NCBI GenBank assembly: GCA_035290885.1
Contig: DATDTL010000039.1
Location: 1-12,517, forward strand
Length of the DNA stretch: 12,517 nt
From: JACQID01 sp035290885
GTDB lineage: Archaea; Aenigmatarchaeota; Aenigmatarchaeia; GW2011-AR5
Direction: 5' to 3'
In this document: piece after piece, positions 1-7,972 of the stretch
How the letters are laid out: each line of letters starts with the position of its first letter
Position numbering within the stretch: the first letter of the stretch is position 1
Notes under the pieces: generated by a model
What the model was told of the DNA's origin: nothing
Database searches by the model: none
Seen by the model: the letters and a program-made list of their open reading frames with translations, nothing else
Translations under genes and position numbers: made by a program

Positions 1-1314
1 TATCGCCGTGCCTATCGACATCGGCGCCGAGAAAAGTATTGTGAATCTTACCGCAACCAGCGTCGCAAGCATGGGGCCCATGAACCACAAGAAGAGTATG
101 ATGAGCCCGTCAAGATGCCTCTTATGCCCGGATGCCGCAAGCATTGCCAGGCCCGCAAGCGCGTAAACCGTGAGCATGAAAGGCGACAGCCAAAGCGCCG
201 GGCCGTCAATGCCCGTGACCCTTTTTATTATGGACACCACGTCCCCGGGCTGCTGAAGCTCCGCGACTGAAACATATACGTTCGGGAACGCCCTGCCGAC
301 TTCGTTCTTCAGCCCGCCGTATTCAAACGGGCCGAAAACCGTGGAAATAATCGTGCCTGCCCCAAAGAACTGAAAATTCACCGCCAGATACGCAAGGAAA
401 AGCAAGGCAAAGCCCATTAGATGCGGCTTTGCGACTGCAAGCATCTTTACCATGCTGCCGAGGCGCATCGCGCTTATGCCAAGCTTGACTACAAGGAATA
501 CTGCTATTATCCATACGGTATACCAGTAACCCGCCCAGACGTTCTGGAAAAGCGCGAGAGAAACTCCGCCGAGAACCGCAAACAACGCTGAAACTTTATC
601 CAGCCCGCGCGAATCTATGCGCCTGTGCATCAGAAGATAGAATGCCATGACCAGCATGGGCATAAGCATCACTATGGCATCCGTGTCAGGGTCGCCGCCC
701 AAAGAACGCTGAAAATTAGATATGTCAAATATGTAGAGCAGCGCCGCCATTATGCCGGCCTTCCTGTCGTACATCTCCCTGCCTATGAAGTACATGGGTA
801 TCGCGGCCACGCTTGCCAGAACCGGCGGGAACACTATAAGATACCGCCACAGCTCCAGCATGGGCATGAACGACCGGACCAGCATGAACGAATATGCCCC
901 CAGATACTGGTAGGGCGCCCTGAGTATCCACAAGAGATTGAAATCCAACGGCGCTGTAAGGGTATTCTCGTACGGCGAGCGGAAGAACAGCGGGTCCGTT
1001 GTCTGCAGGTAGCCGTTCTCCACAATCATCTGCATCTCCCTCGTGAAGGCGTAGGAGTCTATGTTCCTCAGATACGAAAAGTTATAGCCGTATATTCTTG
1101 AATGTATGCCAAACAACACCACGAACGTCAGCGCCATTACCGGCCAGTATCTTGCAAACGACTTTCTCGTGTCTTCAAACCTGTACAGCATGGCCAACGC
1201 GCCGGCTGCCGTAATCCCTGCCAAGGCGGGAATCTGGCCGTAATAATAAAGCAGGAAGTCCGCAAATATTATCAGGCTTCCCAGAAGAGCGGGCCACTTG
1301 TCGTTGAATTCCAT
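1..1314 (-). CDS. aglB: Oligosaccharyltransferase AglB/STT3, N-terminal part (runs off the window start)
   Basis: This is the catalytic subunit of archaeal N-glycosylation, which moves a glycan from a dolichyl phosphate carrier to Asn in N-X-S/T sites outside the membrane. The 438 visible residues are strongly hydrophobic with about ten membrane segments. Family landmarks are in the right order: an acidic residue in the first external loop (NIDSY, D86), the second acidic motif GGDPDTD (206-212), the SVAE motif of external loop 5 (349-352, equivalent to TIXE/SVSE, with Glu as metal ligand), and an RF pair at 423-424 in a late membrane segment. The C-terminal soluble domain with the WWDYG motif lies beyond base 1. 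ATG at 1314 is chosen because a TATA box sits about 30 bases upstream. The frame stays open to an in-frame ATG at 1428 that overlaps the stop of the upstream gene. Family assignment is confident; substrate glycan is unknown. Confidence 0.9.
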   Translation of the reverse strand, partial: MEFNDKWPALLGSLIIFADFLLYYYGQIPALAGITAAGALAMLYRFEDTRKSFARYWPVMALTFVVLFGIHSRIYGYNFSYLRNIDSYAFTREMQMIVENGYLQTTDPLFFRSPYENTLTAPLDFNLLWILRAPYQYLGAYSFMLVRSFMPMLELWRYLIVFPPVLASVAAIPMYFIGREMYDRKAGIMAALLYIFDISNFQRSLGGDPDTDAIVMLMPMLVMAFYLLMHRRIDSRGLDKVSALFAVLGGVSLALFQNVWAGYWYTVWIIAVFLVVKLGISAMRLGSMVKMLAVAKPHLMGFALLFLAYLAVNFQFFGAGTIISTVFGPFEYGGLKNEVGRAFPNVYVSVAELQQPGDVVSIIKRVTGIDGPALWLSPFMLTVYALAGLAMLAASGHKRHLDGLIILFLWFMGPMLATLVAVRFTILFSAPMSIGTAI

Positions 1315-1340
1315 AATACCTGTACAAACGTTTTTCCTAA

Positions 1341-1350
1341 AACTTAAAAA
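1341..1350 (-). promoter_or_regulatory. TATA box for aglB
   Basis: On the minus strand the AT-rich run TTTTTAAGTT is centred about 31 bases before the ATG at 1314. This places the expected transcription start within a few bases of that codon, giving a leaderless or nearly leaderless message. It lies between aglB and the upstream membrane-protein gene, so aglB may be transcribed independently of it. Confidence 0.5.
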
Positions 1351-1427
1351 GGCGAATTCTGAACTGTCCTGTAAATTTATGCAGAACATCACGATGAGGG
1401 TATTTGCCAAGGCAATGAAAGATTGCA

Positions 1428-2375
1428 TTATCCCGCGAGACGTTCTGCGCTCATGTCGTATTTCCTGCTGATGTAAAGGAACGAGAGCGCCCCAAGGAGG
1501 CTGCCGAACCAGAAAGTCGCGGCGCGGAATATCAGCACTGCCGCTACTGCGGTCACGCTGGGAATGCCAAGGGACGCAAGTAGAAGCGAGGCTACAACTT
1601 CCATGGATCCTATGCCGCCAGGCAGCGAGCTTGCAACGCCTATGATGGTGGAAATGGATATTATTCCTGCAAGGGAGATTATCGCGGCGTTCTGACCAAG
1701 GGAAAGAAGTACAAGATAGAGTACCACACCGTCCAGTACCCACGGCACCGCCGTTATAATCAGGCTCTTGGCAAGAGTTGTTTTTGAAAATGACGTGCCG
1801 TAGAACGTTTCAAGAAATCCCCGGGACAGGCTCTTGAGCGGCGGGAACCTGCGAAGGGCGCCGAAGAACTTTTCGCCGAATCTTCTGCTCGTAAGCACAA
1901 GCAGCAGGAGCAGGAACGCTGCCGCGAATATTCCGATTCCGGCGTACGAGAAGCGCAGCAGGTCGCCGCTGAGCGCGGCTCCGTGCATGAACGCCACCGA
2001 GAGCAGGAGCAATACAAGTATGTCCATCACCCTTTCCCATATTATCGTGGGAAGGCTCTTTGATACCGGTATGCCTGTCACACTCTTCAGTGCCAGCGCT
2101 TTCGCAGGCTCGCCGGCCTTGCCGGGGGTGAAATTGCTCACTGTCATGCCGAATAACTGCACCGGGAAAAGAGTGATATAGTCAACGCCTACAAGGATTT
2201 TCCATTTCAGAACGCGGAAGCAGACCGACGCCACGGAAACACACAGGCCCGCTGCTATGTATATCTTATTGGCTCCGGCCGCTGTATGAAATAGTGCTTC
2301 GGGGTTGGAAAGCCATATCACCGCTGCCAACAGTACGATGCTCGCCGCACCTCCAATAATCTTCAGTTTGTGCAT
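1428..2375 (-). CDS. LPG-synthase-TM/UPF0104 family integral membrane protein
   Basis: The 315-residue protein has roughly eight membrane segments and matches the lysylphosphatidylglycerol synthase transmembrane family (PF03706, UPF0104). Visible family motifs are FTPGKAGEPAKA (82-93) followed by a conserved ER pair (114-115), and SSLPGGIGSMEV (249-260) in the second half. There is no attached soluble aminoacyl-transferase domain, so lysyl transfer is not implied. Archaeal members of this type often lie beside GT2 glycosyltransferases, as here, where a GT2 gene diverges from it, and a role in lipid-linked sugar handling or flipping is an inference only. It begins at ATG 2375 with a TATA box 25 bases upstream, suggesting a leaderless transcript. 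Its TAA overlaps an ATG at 1428 that is in frame with aglB, so both genes may share a transcript. Family is confident, function unknown. Confidence 0.85.
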   Translation of the reverse strand: MHKLKIIGGAASIVLLAAVIWLSNPEALFHTAAGANKIYIAAGLCVSVASVCFRVLKWKILVGVDYITLFPVQLFGMTVSNFTPGKAGEPAKALALKSVTGIPVSKSLPTIIWERVMDILVLLLLSVAFMHGAALSGDLLRFSYAGIGIFAAAFLLLLLVLTSRRFGEKFFGALRRFPPLKSLSRGFLETFYGTSFSKTTLAKSLIITAVPWVLDGVVLYLVLLSLGQNAAIISLAGIISISTIIGVASSLPGGIGSMEVVASLLLASLGIPSVTAVAAVLIFRAATFWFGSLLGALSFLYISRKYDMSAERLAG

Positions 2376-2395
2376 TGGTTACACTCCGGTATAAT

Positions 2396-2402
2396 CCTTA
2401 AA
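2396..2402 (-). promoter_or_regulatory. TATA box for the UPF0104 gene
   Basis: Minus-strand TTTAAGG is centred 25 bases upstream of ATG 2375, the spacing expected for a leaderless archaeal transcript. No Shine-Dalgarno site stands immediately before the ATG. Confidence 0.5.
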
Positions 2403-2426
2403 TCCATTCCTTATAATCGTGATTTC

Positions 2427-2438
2427 ATATAATTATAA
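2427..2438 (+). promoter_or_regulatory. TATA box for the GT2/GT-C operon
   Basis: ATATAATTATAA is centred about 23 bases before GTG 2455. The longest open frame would start at 2419, upstream of this box, and would make the box coding. The box therefore argues for the GTG at 2455 as the real, leaderless start. Confidence 0.55.
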
Positions 2439-2454
2439 TGAACGGGGCGTTTTT

Positions 2455-3150
2455 GTGCTGGCAGTGATGATACCAACTTACAACGAAAAGGAAAATATAC
2501 GGCCCCTCGTGGACGAGATATTCCGCTCTACCAAGGGAAAGACAATCGTGATCATCGTGGATGACTCTTCCCCTGACGGCACCGGCGAAATAGCGGACGA
2601 GATGGCAAGGAAACAAAAGGGCATTTTTGTCGTGCACCGAAGCGAGCGGGGCAGGGGCAGCGCCGGCATACGCGGATTTCTGGAAGCCCTGAAGCACGGG
2701 CCGGATTACGTGATAGAGATGGACGCGGACTTCTCGCATGACCCGGAATACATACCAGCGTTTCTCCGGGAAATAGAGGGCTGCGACATAGTCATAGGCT
2801 CGCGCATGATAGAAGAAGGCAGAACCGTGGAAAGGGGCTTTGTCAGGAACGCGATAACCTCCTTCGCGGGCTTTGTCACGCGCCTCATACTCGGCATGAA
2901 GATAAGGGACATACAGAGCGGATACAAGTGCTACAGAAGGGAAGTTCTGGAAAGCCTAGATTTTTCCGGGTTCATTTCAAAAGGATATTCCATAGGAGCG
3001 GAAACGCTCTATCGCGCGAACATGAAAGGGTTTTCCATGAAAGAAATCCCGATAATATTCAGGAACAGGAAGCGCGGAAAATCCAAGCTTAGCGTCAATG
3101 AGTTGTTCTCTTTCTTTTTCAGCGTGATTAGGATAAGGTTGGGTGTTTGA
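2455..3150 (+). CDS. Dolichyl-phosphate mannose synthase-like GT2 glycosyltransferase
   Basis: This is a GT-A fold family 2 transferase that probably moves mannose (or another hexose) from a nucleotide sugar to a polyprenyl phosphate at the cytoplasmic face. From the chosen GTG start it has 231 residues. It shows IPTYNEKEN at 6-14, nucleotide-binding DDSSPDGT (36-43), the metal-binding DAD within MDADFSHDP (89-97), GSR (115-117), D-I-Q-S-G-Y-K (152-158) and the late RKRGKSKLS stretch (205-213). It ends there without the C-terminal membrane domain of some archaeal homologues, so it resembles the soluble DPM1 type. The frame extends upstream to 2419, but those codons cover the TATA box. Its end overlaps the next gene by 8 bases. 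Which sugar it carries cannot be read from sequence; glucosyl transfer remains possible. Confidence 0.88.
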   Translation: MLAVMIPTYNEKENIRPLVDEIFRSTKGKTIVIIVDDSSPDGTGEIADEMARKQKGIFVVHRSERGRGSAGIRGFLEALKHGPDYVIEMDADFSHDPEYIPAFLREIEGCDIVIGSRMIEEGRTVERGFVRNAITSFAGFVTRLILGMKIRDIQSGYKCYRREVLESLDFSGFISKGYSIGAETLYRANMKGFSMKEIPIIFRNRKRGKSKLSVNELFSFFFSVIRIRLGV

Positions 3151-4309
3151 CGTGCTGCAGTGGGCGGGCGAATTATGGAAGGATGATAATTTCAGAAAAG
3201 CCATGAAAATCTTTCTTGCCGTAAAAATAATCCTCATCCTTGTAGCGGCAGGCGCCCAAGCAATACCACAGGAATACACAAACAGGCAGCACAGGACTGA
3301 CAACGCGCTCGTCAACGCATGGGCTCAGTACGACGCAGCCGCATACGTTGACATAGCGATGCACGGATATAATCAGGCGTTTGCCGAGGGCCGCGGCAAC
3401 TACGGATGGTTCCCGCTGTATCCGCTCCTGATTTTGCTCTTCAGCTTCATGGGATTCTATGAGGCAGGATTCGTGATCTCAAACGTGCTTTCCATGGCGG
3501 CCGCGGCGCTGTTATACGCACTGGTTAAGGAAGAATTCGGGGGCGAGGTCGGGCACCGGACCGTGCTGCTGATGGCGCTCTTTCCCACTGCCTACTTCTT
3601 CAATGCAGCGTACACGGAATCCCTTTTCCTTCTTGAGAGCGTGGCGTTCTTCTGGCTCATGAGAAAAGACCGCTATCCTGAAGCCGGGCTTGTGGGATTC
3701 CTTGCCGCTCTCACCAGAACGCAGGGCCTTCTGCTCTTCCTGCCGGGCGCAATCATGTACTACGTCCAGCGCGTAATGAAAGGAGGCAAGCCTGGCCGGG
3801 ATGCGCTGTATCTGCTGCTAATACCGGCCGGCATGGCGATTTTCATGGCATATCAATTCCTGGCCACCGGCAACGCGTTCGCCCAATTCCAGACGCATTT
3901 GGAGTTCCAGAGGCATTTGTCCCTGCCTATGGATGCGGTAATGAATGCAGTTGGCGGCCTTGCCGCGGCACTGGCGGCATCGGACTTCGTAGGCTCGTTC
4001 TATCATTCCTTCAATCTTTTCATCCTCGCATTCTTTGCGGGGCTGCTTTGGCTCTCATATAAAAAATTGAAACCCGAATATACGATTTATTTCGCCGTTT
4101 CACTGATACTGCCGCTTCTTTCCGCGCGCCTCGAGGCCATAAGCAGGTTCTATCTCGTCATTTTCCCGGCATTCATAATGCTATCCCTCGTATCCAAGGG
4201 CAAGCGATTGCCTCTTGCAGCGCTTTACGCCGTTTTCGTCGTGCTGATGATACTCTTCACGATAAGGCATGCCAACGAGGACATATTCCTTTCCGCGATA
4301 CTGCGATAG
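3143..4309 (+). CDS. Gpi18/PIG-V-like GT-C mannosyltransferase
   Basis: This 388-residue polytopic protein fits the Gpi18-related mannosyltransferases (COG5542). After the first membrane segment comes a loop with W60, Asp64 and IAMHGYN (71-77). Then follow WFPLYP (89-94), the block FPTAYFFNAAYTESLF, and a later ALTRTQGLLLFLPG, all hallmarks of PIG-V-like enzymes. The loop Asp is the likely catalytic base of GT-C enzymes. These enzymes use dolichyl-phosphate mannose, and the gene directly upstream, overlapping by 8 bases, appears to make it, so the two form a donor-synthesis and donor-use pair. GTG 3143 is chosen for the overlap and the preceding AGGATAAGG stretch; GTG 3152 in the same frame is an alternative. 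The acceptor, whether N-glycan, glycolipid or protein, is not known. Confidence 0.82.
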   Translation: MFDVLQWAGELWKDDNFRKAMKIFLAVKIILILVAAGAQAIPQEYTNRQHRTDNALVNAWAQYDAAAYVDIAMHGYNQAFAEGRGNYGWFPLYPLLILLFSFMGFYEAGFVISNVLSMAAAALLYALVKEEFGGEVGHRTVLLMALFPTAYFFNAAYTESLFLLESVAFFWLMRKDRYPEAGLVGFLAALTRTQGLLLFLPGAIMYYVQRVMKGGKPGRDALYLLLIPAGMAIFMAYQFLATGNAFAQFQTHLEFQRHLSLPMDAVMNAVGGLAAALAASDFVGSFYHSFNLFILAFFAGLLWLSYKKLKPEYTIYFAVSLILPLLSARLEAISRFYLVIFPAFIMLSLVSKGKRLPLAALYAVFVVLMILFTIRHANEDIFLSAILR

Positions 4310-4330
4310 CATGCCATCATAGAAAATCCT

Positions 4331-4360
4331 GGCAAAATGCCCAAAGACGTTTCCTTTGGC
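4331..4360. other. Small hairpins between convergent genes
   Basis: In the 60-base gap between the GT-C gene and the reductase gene, CCAAAG (4341-4346) pairs with CTTTGG (4354-4359) around a 7-base loop. Just before it, GGCA/TGCC could form a tiny stem. There is no T-run after it on either strand, so a terminator role is weak; it may simply mark the 3' ends of both transcripts. Confidence 0.25.
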
Positions 4361-4369
4361 AACTATGCG

Positions 4370-5458
4370 TCATACAAAAAGATTCAGGTTCCTAAGCGCG
4401 AACTTGGCAGCCTTCAGCTTCGGCAGGTTTTTCCACGAGCGCGTGATCTTGTCGTAGTCAAACGCGTTCACCGATTCTATGTCGCCGCCGAATGCCTTGA
4501 ACAGCCCGTCTATGTCGGCATTGGACATCTTCCTGTAAGCTTTTCTAAGGAAAAGCTGCTTCCTTATTTCCCACGAAAGCTCACTCTTCCACGCGCGCTC
4601 GTAGCGGGACAGGAAGCCGGCTGAGAAGTTGTTTCTGGCGGCCGCCTGCTTTATCACTGCCGCTGCCATGCGCGCTGCCCTCATGCCAAATATTATTCCC
4701 CCGCCGGTCAGCGGCTTCGTCTGGCCGCAGGCTTCGCCCACGAGCAATGCCCTCTCGGAATAGGATTTCGTGGTGCCCATCGGTATCATATAGGAGTGGA
4801 GTTCCCCGTCGGGCGCGCCAATGCTCTTCTTGAAATATTCAAAATTTTCCCTCGGCCGCACGCACGTCATGAGCCCGTACTCGTTCACCTGCGGTATTAT
4901 CCATGAAAAGAAATCCGGCGAATAAAATTTGTTCAGAAATACCCTTATCTCCTTGGCCGGCACCCGCGCCTTGGTGCGGCAAAATATCCCCGGCACCATT
5001 GCGGGCTTTTCTATGCCCATGCTCTTCCTTATGTCCGAAAGCGTGCCATCGCATCCTATAACCATCTTCGCTTCGTGCACGCCTTTGGACGTTTCCACGG
5101 CCACGCCCCTGTCGGTGTAGGTAAAGCCGCGCGCCCTCTCGTATTTGACGTCCGCGTTCTTTTTGGCTTCTATACGAAGATAGTATGAGAAACGCTTCCT
5201 TTTCAGAAGGTAGGCAAACGGTTCGCTTGACTGCAGCCAGAACGTCCTGCCTGACGGGGAAACGGCCTCCATCCTCGTCACATCGGCTTCTATGAGGTTT
5301 TCATCGCCCACAAAATCCGTGAAATGCGAGGATACGAGCCCGGAGTCCTTGAGCACGGCGTTCTTCTCTTTTTCAAGCACAAGAACGTCTAGGCCCTCAA
5401 GCAGCGAGGCAAGCGTGCCTCCTGCCGGGCCGCATCCGACTATGATGATATCGCGCAT
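4370..5458 (-). CDS. Geranylgeranyl reductase family FAD-dependent oxidoreductase
   Basis: This is a flavoprotein of the archaeal geranylgeranyl reductase/digeranylgeranylglycerophospholipid reductase family, which saturates isoprenoid chains of membrane lipids or dolichol. The 362 residues start directly with the FAD-binding strand and GCGPAGG (8-14). VIGCDG (133-138) is the DG motif, FSWIIP (184-189) matches the substrate-region signature, and LLVGEACGQTKPLTGGG (238-254) is the second FAD motif. There Glu242 replaces the usual Asp of GD. Length is slightly below the usual 390-400. ATG 5458 is preferred because homologues begin at the Rossmann strand; ATG 5479 and TTG 5500 are in frame upstream. 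It diverges from secF and converges with the mannosyltransferase genes. Saturating the dolichyl carrier used by those genes is an appealing role, but membrane archaeol lipids are equally possible. Confidence 0.87.
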   Translation of the reverse strand: MRDIIIVGCGPAGGTLASLLEGLDVLVLEKEKNAVLKDSGLVSSHFTDFVGDENLIEADVTRMEAVSPSGRTFWLQSSEPFAYLLKRKRFSYYLRIEAKKNADVKYERARGFTYTDRGVAVETSKGVHEAKMVIGCDGTLSDIRKSMGIEKPAMVPGIFCRTKARVPAKEIRVFLNKFYSPDFFSWIIPQVNEYGLMTCVRPRENFEYFKKSIGAPDGELHSYMIPMGTTKSYSERALLVGEACGQTKPLTGGGIIFGMRAARMAAAVIKQAAARNNFSAGFLSRYERAWKSELSWEIRKQLFLRKAYRKMSNADIDGLFKAFGGDIESVNAFDYDKITRSWKNLPKLKAAKFALRNLNLFV

Positions 5459-5510
5459 TTCAAACCGTCCGAAGGGCATAAAACCGCCCTGCAATGACAA
5501 ATCAAAAGCA

Positions 5511-5524
5511 TTAAAAATTTAAAG
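5511..5524. promoter_or_regulatory. Shared AT-rich divergent promoter (reductase gene / secF)
   Basis: The stretch TTAAAAATTTAAAG lies between the two divergent genes and can be read as a TATA box either way. For secF it is centred about 20-25 bases before ATG 5538, fitting a leaderless transcript. On the other strand TTTAAATTTTTAA would start transcription near 5490, leaving a short leader before ATG 5479 or 5458. A second AT run (TTATAAAAA, 5527-5535) is too close to ATG 5538 to serve secF. Confidence 0.45.
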
Positions 5525-5537
5525 CGTTATAAAAAGC

Positions 5538-6359
5538 ATGATTTTAGACCGATATTGGAAGCTTCTGACCTTCGCGTCGCTGTTCATCCTCATCGTTTCC
5601 GTCGCCGTGCTGGCGATGAACGTCGCGTCTACTGGCTTCCCGATGGACAGGGACGTTGAGCTGACCGGAGGCAAGCGCGTTTCCTTCATCATTGGCGAGA
5701 TAGATCTTGGCAAAGCCGAAGCCCTTTTCCCAAGATATGAGGTTCGGCTTTACAGGGGAACTTCCAACAGCCTTGTGATTACAGCGCCTTACAGCGCCAA
5801 CGAATCAGACGTGATTGCATCCGTAAACCAGAACTTTCCAGTGGCCGGCGAGCCTACCATACAGAGCATCGGCCCTGCGATAGGCAACGTTTTCTGGCAG
5901 CAGGCCCAGACCGCGATGCTGATGGCGTTCGCGCTGATGTCCGTAGTTGTGTTTCTGCTTTTCAGGTCCCCTGTGCCTTCAATGATAGTGATGCTTTCCG
6001 CAGTGACCGATCTTGCGGCTACCGCGGCTGTCTCCGATATCATCGGAATTCAGCTCTCGTTGCCTGTGCTTGCCGCCATGATAATGATAGTCGCGTATTC
6101 CGTGGATACCGACATATTGCTCACTTCATCCATGCTAAAGCTGGCCCACGGAACCGCATGGGAGTCCATGAAGACCGGCCTTACCATGACATCCTGTACG
6201 CTCGCGGCGCTCCTGTCACTCTACTTTATCGCGGGCTCTGCACTCCTGCAGACCATGGCTCTCGTGCTGATGATAGGCGTAATCGTGGACATTCCGGTGA
6301 CGTGGTTCACCAACGCCGGGCTTCTGAGGCTCTGGCTCGAAAGGAAGAAGGGTAATTGA
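5538..6359 (+). CDS. secF: Protein translocase subunit SecF (archaeal type)
   Basis: SecF pairs with SecD as an RND-type accessory to the SecYE channel and helps complete protein export using the ion gradient. The 273 residues show one N-terminal membrane helix (about 8-30), then the ELTGGKRVSF motif (41-50, the F-x-GG region), a short external domain, SIGPAIG (110-116) and five further helices. AYSVDTDILLTS (186-197) is the archaeal counterpart of the bacterial GYSINDTVV motif that carries conserved polar residues. The secF-then-secD order is the archaeal arrangement. No Shine-Dalgarno site precedes ATG 5538, which lies about 25 bases from an AT-rich promoter box, so translation is probably leaderless. 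One base separates its stop from secD. Confidence 0.93.
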   Translation: MILDRYWKLLTFASLFILIVSVAVLAMNVASTGFPMDRDVELTGGKRVSFIIGEIDLGKAEALFPRYEVRLYRGTSNSLVITAPYSANESDVIASVNQNFPVAGEPTIQSIGPAIGNVFWQQAQTAMLMAFALMSVVVFLLFRSPVPSMIVMLSAVTDLAATAAVSDIIGIQLSLPVLAAMIMIVAYSVDTDILLTSSMLKLAHGTAWESMKTGLTMTSCTLAALLSLYFIAGSALLQTMALVLMIGVIVDIPVTWFTNAGLLRLWLERKKGN

Positions 6360-6360
6360 C

Positions 6361-7941
6361 ATGCTCGCTGCTCTTGTGAAAAACTGGAAGATATCGTTAT
6401 GGCTTGCTGCGGTGATACTATCCGTGCTGGTCATTTTCCTCCGCAGTGGCAGCGGATACGAAGTAACGGCTTCGGATGTGCCCGAGATGTCGGCAGGCGA
6501 CAGCGTGCTTGCCGTGGCCGGCGTTCCGGTGAGCGAATCAGTGATGCATAAAAATTACACCGGCCTTACGGAAATCCAGCTTACGAGGGGCAAAATTTAT
6601 ATTCAGGTTGACGGCACCCTTCCTTTCTCTGCGCAGAAGGCCTCGGCCACTAACCTGAATTTCGGTCTGGACGTGAAAGGCGGAATTTCCGCAATAGTGC
6701 AGCCAAAGGAACAGGGGCTTTCCGGCGACCTTATCCCCATTCTTCAGGAAAGGATAAACTTCTACGGGCTCAAGGAAGCCACGTTCAAGCCGATAAGCTT
6801 CCAGGGCACGGAATACGTGGAAGTTTCCATAGCCGGCGGCACAAAGGAGGAGATAACGCGCCTGCTCACGCAGGAAGGCAAGTTTGATGCCAAGGTTCCG
6901 ATTCTTCTTTCAAGGGGCATCTCCGCAATAACTCTGGAAAAAAATCATGCATTCAACGTGAGCGACTCCGTGATCGTTGACGGAAAGTCGTATGCCTCCG
7001 GCGACGTCTTTGCGCTGGACGGCATCCAGTTCCAGGTCGGCAACGTCACTTCGCAGGGCGCGGAAATTGTTGCCACCGTATACAAAGGCACGGACATAAA
7101 GGCGGTTTATCTCGATTCCCAGCGGGCGTCTATACGAAAGGCCGATAACGGCTATGTATGGGATTTCTCGCTTGAGCTTACGCAGGAAGCGGCGCAAAAA
7201 TTCGCGCAGGTGACGAAGAACATGCCCCTAAGGGCGGACGGCGCGTATCTCGCAAGCCAGATAAGCATATACCTTGACAACAAGCTCATGAACTCGTTTG
7301 ATATATCCTCGACGCTAAAGGGCCGCGCCGAAACCACGATACAGATATCCGGCGGCTCTCCTACGCGGGACGAAGCCGTCCGTGAAAGAAGGGAGATAAC
7401 GAGCGTTCTGCGCTCGGGTTCCTTGCCTACGTCAATAGAGATACTGCAGATAAACCAAGTCTCCCCCACGCTCGGCAGCGCTTTCATAGGAAGCGTGCTG
7501 TCTGCAGGCCTTGCCGCAGCAGCGGGCGTGTCGCTCATAGTATTGCTGCGCTACAGGAGGCCGAAAATAATATTGCCCATGATAGCGGTCTCGCTTTCCG
7601 AAGTCCTTATGATATTGGGGCTTTCCGTGGCTTTGGGCGCGACCCTTGACCTGCCTGCAATGACGGGCATAGTCGCCGCCATAGGCACTGGCGTGGACAG
7701 CCAGATAATAATACTTGACCAGTCAGCAAAGCGCAAAGAGGAAACCCTTAAGGAGAAGCTGAAAAAAGCGTTCTTCATAATCTTCGGCGCAGGAGGCGTG
7801 CTCATAGCATCCATGCTCCCGCTGCTCGGCATGGCTGCGCTCCGCGGCTTTGCCATCACCACGATCCTTGGCGTCCTCATAGGCATCCTCATAACGCGTC
7901 CCGCCTTCGGTGCCATGGTTGAGAAGATTGTAAAGGAGTGA
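6361..7941 (+). CDS. secD: Protein translocase subunit SecD (archaeal type, enlarged external domain)
   Basis: SecD is the larger partner of SecF in the membrane, acting on preproteins at the outer face. The 526-residue protein has an N-terminal helix (about 10-27), a long external region to about 372, and a block of five helices. FGLDVKGG (101-108) is the family LGLDLQGG motif, and AIGTGVDSQIIILDQ (440-454) in the membrane block matches the bacterial GxxVDxNVLI motif. The protein is long compared with compact archaeal SecDs of about 400 residues. The extra length lies in the external region, including GDSVLAVAGVPV (46-57), which looks like a PDZ-style strand, and an extra beta-rich segment at about 195-255. 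A purine-rich stretch at the end of secF precedes ATG 6361. The two genes are almost contiguous and surely co-transcribed. Confidence 0.93.
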   Translation: MLAALVKNWKISLWLAAVILSVLVIFLRSGSGYEVTASDVPEMSAGDSVLAVAGVPVSESVMHKNYTGLTEIQLTRGKIYIQVDGTLPFSAQKASATNLNFGLDVKGGISAIVQPKEQGLSGDLIPILQERINFYGLKEATFKPISFQGTEYVEVSIAGGTKEEITRLLTQEGKFDAKVPILLSRGISAITLEKNHAFNVSDSVIVDGKSYASGDVFALDGIQFQVGNVTSQGAEIVATVYKGTDIKAVYLDSQRASIRKADNGYVWDFSLELTQEAAQKFAQVTKNMPLRADGAYLASQISIYLDNKLMNSFDISSTLKGRAETTIQISGGSPTRDEAVRERREITSVLRSGSLPTSIEILQINQVSPTLGSAFIGSVLSAGLAAAAGVSLIVLLRYRRPKIILPMIAVSLSEVLMILGLSVALGATLDLPAMTGIVAAIGTGVDSQIIILDQSAKRKEETLKEKLKKAFFIIFGAGGVLIASMLPLLGMAALRGFAITTILGVLIGILITRPAFGAMVEKIVKE

Positions 7942-7961
7942 AAAACTCGCTGAATCGTTTC

Positions 7962-7967
7962 GAGGTG
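7962..7967 (+). promoter_or_regulatory. Shine-Dalgarno site supporting a TTG start
   Basis: GAGGTG lies five bases before TTG 7973. It is the best evidence that the gene starts at this rare codon rather than at the internal ATG 8012. Confidence 0.5.
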
Positions 7968-7972
7968 TTCAA

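Noticed and set aside
625..1101. Plus-strand 158-codon open frame
   Set aside because: It lies antisense within aglB, is full of His/Arg/Gln with no family features, and has no promoter or ribosome site.
2419..2454. N-terminal extension of the GT2 gene to GTG 2419
   Set aside because: The extra codons cover the TATA box, and the homologous N-terminus begins at about MIPTYNE; GTG 2455 fits a leaderless start.
2837..2880. GGCTTTGTCA sequences resembling the miniature element's end
   Set aside because: Only eight bases match, both lie inside conserved GT2 coding sequence, and there is no inverted partner.
4337..4624. Plus-strand 95-codon frame after the GT-C gene
   Set aside because: It is a shadow of the reductase gene on the opposite strand, with no start context.
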